Below, piece by piece: positions 45,112 through 53,356 of a stretch of 64,000 bases of DNA. Source of the DNA: Flavobacterium sp. YJ01 (GTDB lineage Bacteria; Bacteroidota; Bacteroidia; Flavobacteriales; Flavobacteriaceae). Location of the stretch: assembly GCF_029320955.1 (NCBI RefSeq), contig NZ_CP119757.1, forward strand, positions 1,922,001-1,986,000. The letters are read 5' to 3'. The translations under genes and the position numbers were made by a program. Within the stretch, counting starts at the first letter, position 1, and each line of letters starts with the position of its first letter. The notes under the pieces are model-generated. The model ran no database searches. It was not told where the DNA came from and saw only the letters and a list, made by a program, of their open reading frames with translations.

Positions 45112-45142
45112 TAAACGTATTTATTATTTATCTAAAAAACAA
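45112..45142 (-). promoter_or_regulatory. Probable gldK promoter
   Basis: On the minus strand TTG (45142-45140) and TACGTTTA (45119-45112), one base off TAnnTTTG, with a 20-base spacer, about 37 bases before the gldK ATG. Confidence 0.5.
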
Positions 45143-45337
45143 TACTACTTGCGAAATTTATTTTACCGTTCAAAAATAATGTTAAATAAAATAAAAAAAA
45201 AATATTTTATCGATAAACTGTGTCAAAAAATCGATGTAAAACGTTAATTTTTACCATATGTAATCATTTTCTCACTAATTCAATTTAACTATTTTTCTTA
45301 TTTTTTAAAAAATTAAGATTTACCTTAAGTTTTCAAA

Positions 45338-46489
45338 TTACAAAGCATTTTTACGCTGCGCTTTCCACCATCTTTCTGGCAATTCTTGATTGCAAGCGGC
45401 CAAGTATTCATCATAAGAACAGGGTAATAACGTATTTCTTTTTAATTTATTGCTGCCATTTGATTCAAATGGAATTTCTATCCACCAACGATCCGTTTTG
45501 TCGCTTTTATAAAATATAAGTTCTTCGTCTTCAAGCGGCACTATGTACTTCAAATAATTGGCACGACTTCCAAAAGGATATTCTTTTGAGCGGTAATGAA
45601 ATCCTTCGATAAAATACCACACAATCTGCGAAATAATTACAGATTCTGCCATTGTACTATTATGGTTAAAAATACCAAAAGAAGTAACTTTATCACTAAT
45701 ACCAGCGTATCTTGCTAAAGCACAAATTTCTTTACCATTAAATCCATTTGGCTCAAATGTTACTGTATTTCCTGAAGCTGACGATTTTACAGAATTTAAA
45801 TCTATACTCACCAAATCTGCATCTCTAAAAACAGGCTCTGCCAAAGTGATTTTATTGGAAATTTCACCCAATCGATAAGCATCAAAAAACAACTTTTCAA
45901 TCAAGTCGATTTCTTCTTGCGAATTATAATAGGTCTGATATCCTATATTACAGTAATTAAAAAGATTATTTGGTTCATCAATAATTATTTTAGTTAGGTA
46001 AGAATTAGCTGAAACTGATTCATTTTCCTTTCCGAAATCAAATTTATTATCAACGGCAACTAAATTAACCATTTGCTCTAAGTCATCGTAAGCACGATAC
46101 AAAGCATAGGTTAAATCCTGAGAACCTCCCAGGACTATAGGAATCACTTTATTCTTGATTAAAGAGGCTGTAACTTTTTTTAATGCGAAGTAAGTATCCT
46201 CAACAGAGTCACCAGCAATTATATCTCCTAAGTCGGCAATTGAAGCGTCCCAATTGCCTGGAAACATACTATATAATTTTTTACGAACAGCAGTAAGATT
46301 AACTTCATTAACCATATTGATGTTTGTACGATCTTCTAAAACACCAATTATAGCAATATTAATTTGCTCTATATCTGGAAATTGTTCTTGTGTATGAAAA
46401 ACAATTTTACTTCCAAGCTCTTGCGAAGACAGTCCTCCGACGAATTTTACAATCGCATCATTAACTGGTTCTAGAAAATCAAATTCCAT
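45338..46489 (-). CDS. Arginase/formimidoylglutamase-fold protein lacking metal ligands
   Basis: 383 residues with the ureohydrolase fold order, but the manganese ligands are mostly replaced: GGSQDLT at 121-127 has Gln124 for the usual His; DNKFD at 147-151 has Lys149 where DAHxD has His; SIDLNSVK at 228-235 has Asn232 for the second Asp. Two of about six ligands survive, so catalysis as arginase or formimidoylglutamase is unlikely. It is probably a structural or regulatory pseudo-enzyme. It begins 6 bp after topA and precedes gldK by 262 bp on the same strand, an arrangement I believe is conserved in Flavobacterium. Confidence 0.75.
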   Translation of the reverse strand: MEFDFLEPVNDAIVKFVGGLSSQELGSKIVFHTQEQFPDIEQINIAIIGVLEDRTNINMVNEVNLTAVRKKLYSMFPGNWDASIADLGDIIAGDSVEDTYFALKKVTASLIKNKVIPIVLGGSQDLTYALYRAYDDLEQMVNLVAVDNKFDFGKENESVSANSYLTKIIIDEPNNLFNYCNIGYQTYYNSQEEIDLIEKLFFDAYRLGEISNKITLAEPVFRDADLVSIDLNSVKSSASGNTVTFEPNGFNGKEICALARYAGISDKVTSFGIFNHNSTMAESVIISQIVWYFIEGFHYRSKEYPFGSRANYLKYIVPLEDEELIFYKSDKTDRWWIEIPFESNGSNKLKRNTLLPCSYDEYLAACNQELPERWWKAQRKNAL

Positions 46490-46494
46490 CTATT

Positions 46495-49011
46495 TTATTT
46501 CTTTTTAGCAGCTGTTTTTTTAGCTGGAGCTTTTTTAGCCGTTGTTGTTTTTTTAGCTGCGGTTTTCTTTGCTGGTGTTTTAGCAGCAATCATTTCTTGA
46601 ACTTGTGGCAATGTTAACTGTGTTGCATCAACATCTTTGCTTAGTTCAATTTTGATTTTTCCTTTTAAAATTACAGAGCGTCCCCAACGCGCTTTTTCTA
46701 CTACAATTCCTTCTTCTTCCCAATTATGAATAACCTTATCAATGTTTTTCTGAAGTTTCTCTTCAATAAGCTCTTCTACATCTGCTTGTGATAAATTGTC
46801 GAAATTATATTTCTTATTAACATTCACAAAAAGACCGTTCCATTTGATGAATGGACCAAAACGCCCCACTCCCTTTTGAACAGCTTCTCCTTTATAAACA
46901 GCAATTGGTGCATCAGCAAGAGCTTTTTCGTCAATTAGTTCTTGAGCTCTTTCTTTAGAAACACCTAAAGGATCTTCTCCTCTTGGCAACGAAATAAACA
47001 CACTTCCGTGACGTACATAAGGACCGTAACGGCCGTTATTTACTTCTACTTCTTCTCCTTTATATTCACCTAAACTTTTCGGAAGCAAGAATAAATTTAA
47101 AGCTTCTTCAAGAGTAATGTTTCCAATATTTTGATCTGCCATTAAGCTGGCAAACTTTTTATCTTCATCATCCGCTTCTCCAATTTGAGCCATTGGTCCA
47201 AATTTTCCTAAACGAACAGAAACCTGTCTTCCATCTGCATCTTTCCCTAAAATTCTTTCTCCACTTTCACGTTCTGCATTTGCTTCAACTTCCTTTACAT
47301 TCGGGTGAAATTTATTGTAGAAATCCTGCATCATTTTTGCCCAGTCAATATTTCCTTCAGCAATTTCGTCAAAGTCTTGCTCAACTTTAGCAGTAAAATT
47401 ATAATCTAAAATGTTTCCAAAATTCTTTACCAAGAAATCAGTAACAATAGTTCCGATATCTGTAGGAACCAATTTTCCTTTATCTGAACCTGTATTTTCT
47501 TTTAATAGCTTTTCTCCAACTTTACTATTTTGCAAAGTAAGCTGTGTATAATTACGCTCTACTCCTTCAAGAGTTCCTTTTTCAACATAATTTCTATTGA
47601 TAATTGTAGAAATTGTTGGCGCATAAGTTGACGGACGTCCGATTCCAAGTTCCTCTAATTTTTTAACTAGAGATGCCTCAGTGTAACGTGCCGGCGGTCT
47701 TGAATATCTTTCTGTAGCTGTAATATAATTATTAGCTAGTTTTTCATTTACTTTTAAAGCTGGAAGCATTCCTTCTTGTTCTTCTTCATCGTCATCGTGA
47801 CCTTCTAAATAAACTTTTAAGAAACCTTCAAAAAGCAAAACTTCACCAGAAGCAGTAAAAACTTCATCATGATTATCCGCTTCGATTTTTACGTTTGTTC
47901 TTTCCAATTGTGCATCACTCATTTGCGAAGCCAAAGTTCTTTTCCAGATCAAATCGTACAAACGAGCTTGGTCACGGTCGATATTTACCGTGTGACGTGA
48001 CATATCAGTCGGACGAATTGCTTCGTGCGCCTCTTGTGCTCCTTTATTTTTATTAGCAAAAACTCTCGGTTTAGAGAATTCTTTCCCGTAAGACTTGATA
48101 ATTTCAGCTTCAGCAGCGTCCATTGCTTCTTTAGAAAGATTCACAGAGTCAGTTCTCATATAAGTGATAAGTCCTGCCTCGTACAAACGTTGCGCTAATT
48201 GCATGGTAATTCCAACCGGTAAATACAATTTTCTTGCAGCTTCTTGTTGCAATGTAGAAGTTGTAAAAGGTGATGTTGGAGATTTTTTGGTAGGTTTAGT
48301 TTCTAAATCTGCTACCTTGTATTTAGAACCGATATTTTTATTCAAGAAATCTTCGGCTTCTTTTTTAGTATTGAAGTTTTTAGGCAGTTTTGCTTTGAAT
48401 GCTTTTCCCGCTTCATTTACAAATTCTGCAACAATTGAATAAGTTGCAACTGCATTAAAATTCTGAATTTCGCGTTCTCTTTCTACAATCAAACGTACAG
48501 AAACAGATTGTACACGACCTGCCGAAAGTCCGCCTTTGATTTTTCTCCATAAAACTGGAGACAATTCATAACCTACTAAACGGTCTAGAACACGTCTAGC
48601 TTGTTGCGCATTTACTAAATTATAATCAATTTCTCTCGGATTATCAATCGCTTTAAGAATCGCAGATTTTGTAATCTCATGAAAGACAATTCTTTTCGTT
48701 TTTTTTGTGTCCAGTTTCAATTCTTCCGCCAAGTGCCATGAAATAGCCTCTCCCTCGCGGTCCTCATCGGATGCTAACCAAACCGTTTCGGCATTCTTAG
48801 AAAGTGATTTTAGTTTCGTTACCAAGGCTTTTTTATCCGGAGAAACTTCATATTTAGGTTTAAAACCATTTTCTACATCTACTCCTATTTCCTTTGATGG
48901 TAAGTCTGCTATGTGACCATAACTTGACTCCACCTGAAAATCACTCCCAAGAAATTTCTCGATCGTTTTCGCCTTTGCAGGTGACTCCACTATTACTAAA
49001 TTCTTTGCCAT
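46495..49011 (-). CDS. topA: DNA topoisomerase I
   Basis: 838 residues from the ATG at 49011 (MAKNLVIVESPAKAKTIEKF); the longer frame adds seven unlikely residues. Toprim domain with VWLASDEDREGEAISWHLAE, active-site region AGLITYMRTDSVNLS (Tyr near 300), and C-terminal topoisomerase repeats (GRYGPYVRHGS, GRFGPFIKWNG, WGRSVILKGKI) instead of classical zinc fingers. It ends in a lysine-alanine tail (AKKTAAKKTTTAKKAPAKK) like histone H1-type tails. It relaxes negative supercoils. Start of the topA - arginase-like row, divergent from miaB. Confidence 0.95.
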   Translation of the reverse strand: MAKNLVIVESPAKAKTIEKFLGSDFQVESSYGHIADLPSKEIGVDVENGFKPKYEVSPDKKALVTKLKSLSKNAETVWLASDEDREGEAISWHLAEELKLDTKKTKRIVFHEITKSAILKAIDNPREIDYNLVNAQQARRVLDRLVGYELSPVLWRKIKGGLSAGRVQSVSVRLIVEREREIQNFNAVATYSIVAEFVNEAGKAFKAKLPKNFNTKKEAEDFLNKNIGSKYKVADLETKPTKKSPTSPFTTSTLQQEAARKLYLPVGITMQLAQRLYEAGLITYMRTDSVNLSKEAMDAAEAEIIKSYGKEFSKPRVFANKNKGAQEAHEAIRPTDMSRHTVNIDRDQARLYDLIWKRTLASQMSDAQLERTNVKIEADNHDEVFTASGEVLLFEGFLKVYLEGHDDDEEEQEGMLPALKVNEKLANNYITATERYSRPPARYTEASLVKKLEELGIGRPSTYAPTISTIINRNYVEKGTLEGVERNYTQLTLQNSKVGEKLLKENTGSDKGKLVPTDIGTIVTDFLVKNFGNILDYNFTAKVEQDFDEIAEGNIDWAKMMQDFYNKFHPNVKEVEANAERESGERILGKDADGRQVSVRLGKFGPMAQIGEADDEDKKFASLMADQNIGNITLEEALNLFLLPKSLGEYKGEEVEVNNGRYGPYVRHGSVFISLPRGEDPLGVSKERAQELIDEKALADAPIAVYKGEAVQKGVGRFGPFIKWNGLFVNVNKKYNFDNLSQADVEELIEEKLQKNIDKVIHNWEEEGIVVEKARWGRSVILKGKIKIELSKDVDATQLTLPQVQEMIAAKTPAKKTAAKKTTTAKKAPAKKTAAKKK

Positions 49012-49319
49012 TGCTCTATTTTTCTGCAACAAAAGTATTTATTTTTTTTAAATATTAACCTTACGAATGCATTTTTGAAGTATTTTGATATTATGAAACT
49101 TAAAATTGCAGATTTATCTGTATTATTCTCTATAATATATATAGGTATAACTTTTAAATGATTTATCACGGAGAAATCACTTTATTTTAAGTTTTAATAT
49201 TAAAACTTCGGTCTCTATTTTAGATTAACTACTTACGAAGAAAAAAAGTTTTAGGTTTTCATAAGGCATAAATCTAAAATTATAATTTTTAAAACATTGT
49301 TAATTCTTTATCTGACATC

Positions 49320-49351
49320 TTGTCATATTCGTTTCAATTACGCTATCTTTG
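49320..49351 (+). promoter_or_regulatory. miaB promoter
   Basis: TTG at 49320-49322 and TATCTTTG at 49344-49351, spacer 21, 17 bases before the ATG. A textbook Bacteroidota promoter. Confidence 0.75.
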
Positions 49352-49368
49352 CACTTTGAATTTTTATA

Positions 49369-50814
49369 ATGGAAAAGATTATTGAAGAAAGCAAACAAGG
49401 CGAAAGTCTTGTTTTAGAAAATAAACCTGAGAATACTAAAAAACTTTTTATAGAAAGTTACGGTTGTGCGATGAATTTTTCGGACAGTGAAGTCGTAGCT
49501 TCCATTTTGTCTGACGGAGGATATAACACCACTTCTGTTCTAGAAGAAGCCGATTTGGTTTTGGTAAATACTTGTTCGATTCGTGATAAAGCAGAACAAA
49601 CTATTCGTAAGCGTCTTGAGAAATATAATGCTGTAAAACGTACAAATCCAAAAATGAAAGTGGGCGTTTTAGGCTGTATGGCTGAGCGTTTGAAAAGTCA
49701 GTTTTTAGAAGAAGAAAAAATAGTAGATCTTGTTGTTGGCCCTGATGCTTATAAAGATCTTCCGAATTTATTGGCGGAAGTTGAAGAAGGACGTGACGCC
49801 ATTAATGTAATTTTATCGAAAGAAGAGACTTACGGAGATATTTCGCCAGTTCGTTTAATGAGTAACGGAATTACCGCTTTGGTTTCCATCACTCGCGGAT
49901 GCGATAATATGTGTACGTTCTGCGTTGTACCTTTTACACGCGGACGCGAACGCAGTCGTGAACCTCAAAGTATTATGGCCGAAATTCAAGATTTGTGGAG
50001 TAAAGGTTTTAAAGAAATCACTCTTCTTGGGCAAAACGTTGACAGTTATCTTTGGTACGGAGGCGGATTGAAAAAAGATTTTGTAAACGCTTCTGAAATG
50101 CAAAAAGCAACAGCGGTTGATTTTGATCAATTACTTGAAATGGTTGCTGTCGGTTTTCCTAAAATGCGTATTCGATTTTCGACTTCAAATCCGCAGGATA
50201 TGCATGAAAGTATTTTGCATGTTATAGCTAAATATCCAAATATCTGCAAACACATTCACTTGCCGGTTCAATCTGGAAGTAATAGAATTTTAAAAGAAAT
50301 GAATCGTCTGCATTCTCGCGAAGAATATATGGCTTTAATTGACAAAATCAGAGCAATTGTTCCAGATGCTTCAATTTCTCAAGATATGATTGCTGGTTTC
50401 CCAACAGAAACTGAAGAAGATCACCAAGATACAATGAGTTTGATGGAATATGTAAAATATAATTTCGGTTATATGTATTCGTATTCTGAACGTCCTGGAA
50501 CTTTGGCTGGAAGAAAAATGAAAGATGATGTTGAGGAAGAAACTAAAGCTAGAAGATTACAGGAAATTGTTGATTTACAGCAAAAACATGCTTGGTTTAG
50601 AAGCGAAGAGTTTGTTGGAAAAACGGTTGAAGTTTTAGTAGAAAAAGTTTCTAAAAAATCTAAAGAAGAATTCTCTGGAAGAAATTCTCAAAGCATAACA
50701 GTAGTTTTCCCAAAAGAGAATTACAAAATTGGAGATTTCGTAAACGTAAAAATTACAAGTTGTACAAGTGGAACTTTAAAAGGTGAAGCGGTTGGGCTTA
50801 GTAGCATGAATTAA
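49369..50814 (+). CDS. miaB: tRNA-2-methylthio-N6-dimethylallyladenosine synthase MiaB
   Basis: 481 residues. The N-terminal MTTase domain has cysteines 33 (ESYGCAMN), 69 (VNTCS) and 103 (GCMAE) for the auxiliary 4Fe-4S cluster. The radical SAM domain has RGCDNMCTFC with Cys178, Cys182 and Cys185, and the C-terminal TRAM domain is at about 415-480. It adds a methylthio group to i6A37 of tRNAs reading UNN codons. A clear promoter is upstream; an IR-flanked element with a GxxExxY gene follows. Confidence 0.95.
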   Translation: MEKIIEESKQGESLVLENKPENTKKLFIESYGCAMNFSDSEVVASILSDGGYNTTSVLEEADLVLVNTCSIRDKAEQTIRKRLEKYNAVKRTNPKMKVGVLGCMAERLKSQFLEEEKIVDLVVGPDAYKDLPNLLAEVEEGRDAINVILSKEETYGDISPVRLMSNGITALVSITRGCDNMCTFCVVPFTRGRERSREPQSIMAEIQDLWSKGFKEITLLGQNVDSYLWYGGGLKKDFVNASEMQKATAVDFDQLLEMVAVGFPKMRIRFSTSNPQDMHESILHVIAKYPNICKHIHLPVQSGSNRILKEMNRLHSREEYMALIDKIRAIVPDASISQDMIAGFPTETEEDHQDTMSLMEYVKYNFGYMYSYSERPGTLAGRKMKDDVEEETKARRLQEIVDLQQKHAWFRSEEFVGKTVEVLVEKVSKKSKEEFSGRNSQSITVVFPKENYKIGDFVNVKITSCTSGTLKGEAVGLSSMN

Positions 50815-50820
50815 TTTTTT

Positions 50821-51308
50821 TTCGCCACAAATTCCACGAATTTACACGAATTTTCTTTCAAGATTTTCTATAGATTTGTTTTAAAAAACAATTATGGAAT
50901 TATATAGAAAAGACGAATATTATAAAATTGTTGGAATTTGCATGGAAGTTCATAGAATATTAGGAGGTGGCCTTCTGGAAATTGTTTACAAAGATGCATT
51001 AGAATATGAATTTAGAAAACATAATATTCCATATGAACGTGAAAAAGAATATAACATTCAATATAAAGAAATTGTTTTAGCGCATAAATTCTATGCTGAT
51101 TTCGTGGTTTATGATGAAATCATTTTAGAAGTAAAAGCATCAAAAGAAATCATTGATGAATATACTGCTCAAACAATAAATTATTTAAAATTAGCTGATA
51201 GTGATTTAGGAATTATCGTTAATTTTAACAAAAAGACATTACAGCACAAAAGAGTTATTCATTGACCACTTTTCAAAAATTTGTGAAATTCGAGAAATTC
51301 GTGGCAAA
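50821..51308. repeat. Element with inverted-repeat ends carrying the GxxExxY gene
   Basis: The left end GCCACAAATTCCACGAATTT (50824-50843) extended by ACACGAATTTT matches the complement of the right end (51275-51308: AAATTTGTGAAATTCGAG, then AAATTCGTGGC) at about 26 of 34 positions. The 372-bp ORF fills most of the interior. Confidence 0.7.
50894..51265 (+). CDS. GxxExxY family protein
   Basis: 123 residues. The name-giving motif GGGLLEIVYKDALEYEF (G-x-x-E-x-x-Y) lies near 25-40, followed by REKEYNIQYKE and YADFVVYDEIILEVKA, an acidic-x-x-E-x-K core like a PD-(D/E)XK nuclease fold (Asp about 73, Glu 83, Lys 85). The biochemical role of the family is not established. It lies between inverted repeats in the miaB to sigma-54-activator space and resembles proteins found inside 23S rRNA intervening sequences, so it looks like cargo of a small palindromic element. 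Start ATG at 50894. Confidence 0.85.
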   Translation: MELYRKDEYYKIVGICMEVHRILGGGLLEIVYKDALEYEFRKHNIPYEREKEYNIQYKEIVLAHKFYADFVVYDEIILEVKASKEIIDEYTAQTINYLKLADSDLGIIVNFNKKTLQHKRVIH

Positions 51309-51372
51309 CAAAAAATACAAGCCAAAGTTTTAGGCAAAACCTGAAACAAATAAAACTTGAAACAAAATCTAT

Positions 51373-52629
51373 ATGGAAACAGTTCAAGCAATAAAACAAC
51401 GATTTGAGATTATTGGAAATGATCCAAAATTAAATCGTGCTATCGAAAAAGCCATTCAGGTTGCTCCAACTGATATTTCGGTTATGGTAACTGGGGAAAG
51501 TGGTGTTGGTAAAGAAAATATTCCTAGAATTATACATTCGCTTTCGCACAGAAAACATGGTAAATATATTGCCGTAAACTGCGGTGCAATTCCGGAAGGA
51601 ACTATTGACAGTGAACTTTTCGGACACGAAAAAGGAGCTTTTACAGGTGCAACTAGCACACGTGAAGGCTATTTTGAAGTTGCCGACGGCGGAACCATCT
51701 TTCTTGATGAAGTTGGTGAATTACCATTGACAACTCAAGTAAGATTACTTCGTGTTTTAGAAAATGGTGAGTTTATAAAAGTGGGTTCTTCGCAGGTTCA
51801 AAAAACCAATGTTAGAATTGTAGCTGCAACAAACGTGAACTTATTTAATGCAATCGAAAAAGGAAAATTCCGTGAGGATTTGTATTATCGTTTAAGTACG
51901 GTAGAAATTACTTTACCTCCTTTAAGAGAAAGAAACGACGATATTCACTTATTGTTTAGAAAATTTGTTGCCGATTTTGCTCACAAATACAAAATGCCTC
52001 CTTTAAGATTGGATGATGATGCCGTTCAGCTTTTGCAAAAATTTAGATGGAGCGGAAATATTCGTCAGCTTCGAAATGTTGCCGAACAGATTTCTGTTTT
52101 AGAAACCAATCGTGATATTACTTTAGCAACTTTACAATCTTATTTGCCTGCCGAAGGAAGCAACTTGCCTTCTGTAATCAACGACAGCAAAAAAGAAAGT
52201 GATTTCAGCACAGAAAGAGACATATTATATAAGGTACTTTTTGATATGAAAAGTGATCTTAATGATTTGAAAAAACTGACTCTGGAATTAATGAAAAATG
52301 GAGCTTCTAAAGTTCAAGACATTAATCCGAATTTAATTCAGAAAATATACGGAAATCAGCAAAACGATAGCGAAATTGATTTTGAAGAAGAACCAAGAAC
52401 TGCGGTTATGACACCAACTGTTCGCGAAGAAAATTATCAAATTCCAGACGATAACTATTTATTTGCTGAAACAATAGAAGAAGAGGAAATTTTACGTTTG
52501 GAACAGAAAGAAATAGAAATGATCAAAAAATCATTAGAAAAAAACAAAGGAAAACGTAAGGCTGCTGCAGATGAATTAGGAATTTCAGAAAGAACCTTAT
52601 ACCGCAAAATCAAACAATTCGACCTATAA
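51373..52629 (+). CDS. Sigma-54-type AAA+ transcriptional activator with Fis HTH
   Basis: 418 residues with no receiver domain. The AAA+ domain starts at once: Walker A GESGVGKE (41-48), GAFTGA loop at 88-93 that contacts sigma-54, Walker B TIFLDE at 109-114 and RLSTVEITLPPLRERNDDIH. A linker with coiled coil follows, and a C-terminal Fis HTH (KNKGKRKAAADELGISERTL). The lack of a sensor domain suggests regulation by a partner or by level. It lies directly before lptE, as in other Flavobacteria, so a link with envelope biogenesis is plausible. Confidence 0.9.
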   Translation: METVQAIKQRFEIIGNDPKLNRAIEKAIQVAPTDISVMVTGESGVGKENIPRIIHSLSHRKHGKYIAVNCGAIPEGTIDSELFGHEKGAFTGATSTREGYFEVADGGTIFLDEVGELPLTTQVRLLRVLENGEFIKVGSSQVQKTNVRIVAATNVNLFNAIEKGKFREDLYYRLSTVEITLPPLRERNDDIHLLFRKFVADFAHKYKMPPLRLDDDAVQLLQKFRWSGNIRQLRNVAEQISVLETNRDITLATLQSYLPAEGSNLPSVINDSKKESDFSTERDILYKVLFDMKSDLNDLKKLTLELMKNGASKVQDINPNLIQKIYGNQQNDSEIDFEEEPRTAVMTPTVREENYQIPDDNYLFAETIEEEEILRLEQKEIEMIKKSLEKNKGKRKAAADELGISERTLYRKIKQFDL

Positions 52630-52646
52630 TAAATCTCAAATATTTA

Positions 52647-52662
52647 TCCCGAGGCTTCGGGA
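52647..52662. terminator. Small GC hairpin after the activator gene
   Basis: TCCCGA, loop GGCT, TCGGGA; no T-tract follows. A common flavobacterial intergenic hairpin; termination strength uncertain. Confidence 0.4.
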
Positions 52663-52740
52663 CCTAATCCCAAATTGGTATATTTGGCAAGATTTGGAAT
52701 TTGAAATTTCAAAACACTTGGAATTTGATTAATAAACATT

Positions 52741-53259
52741 ATGAAAAAAATATATTCTCTTTTTGCATTTTTGAGCCTTTTTATGTTGAGTGGCTGTTCG
52801 GTTTACAATTTTACCGGAACTGGTACAATTGATGGCAAAACATTTCAAGTTAATTTCTTCCATAACAATGCAGATTTGATTGAGCCTGGAATTGATAGAA
52901 CTTTCACATTGGCTTTGCAAGATCTGATTATGAATCAAACCAACTTAAACTTGGTTCCAAATGGAGGTGACTTAGTTTACGAAGGAGAAATTACCGATTA
53001 CAGAACCACTCCAATGACCGCAACAGCTGTTGGTGCAAATGGTGAGGTTGGTGCCGCACAAAACCGTTTAACTATTCGCGTTAATGTACGTTTTACCAAT
53101 AAAAAGAAAGAAAAAGATGATTTTGAAAAATCTTTCGAATTCTATTATGACTTTTCAGGACAGCAGCTTCCAACAGGAACAGTTCTAAACGACGCTATAA
53201 AAACTATTTTCGAAAGAATTACCCAAGACATCTTTAATGAATCTTTGGCAAAATGGTAA
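52741..53259 (+). CDS. lptE: LptE, lipopolysaccharide assembly lipoprotein
   Basis: 172 residues. A lipoprotein signal MKKIYSLFAFLSLFMLSGCS (Cys19) is followed by YNFTGTGTIDGKTFQVNFFH, then DRTFTLALQDLIMNQTNLNL, then GDLVYEGEITDYRTTPM, the pattern of Bacteroidota LptE. LptE plugs LptD in the outer membrane and is needed for LPS insertion. It is in a row with the sigma-54-type activator, a repeat protein and secG. Confidence 0.85.
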   Translation: MKKIYSLFAFLSLFMLSGCSVYNFTGTGTIDGKTFQVNFFHNNADLIEPGIDRTFTLALQDLIMNQTNLNLVPNGGDLVYEGEITDYRTTPMTATAVGANGEVGAAQNRLTIRVNVRFTNKKKEKDDFEKSFEFYYDFSGQQLPTGTVLNDAIKTIFERITQDIFNESLAKW

Positions 53260-53265
53260 ACTTTA

Positions 53266-53352
53266 TTTGTTGAATCGTTTAATCGTTGAACCGTTTATTC
53301 GAAAAAAACAAGTAAACAATTAACCGATTAAACAATTAACCGATTAAACAAA
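53266..53352. repeat. Imperfect palindrome between lptE and the repeat protein gene
   Basis: The left arm TTTGTTGAATCGTTTAATCG and the right arm ending CCGATTAAACAAA are largely complementary. The right arm also has a tandem TTAACCGATTAAACAA unit twice. The right end abuts the next ATG, so it would fold in the leader. Confidence 0.6.
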
Positions 53353-53356
53353 AAAA

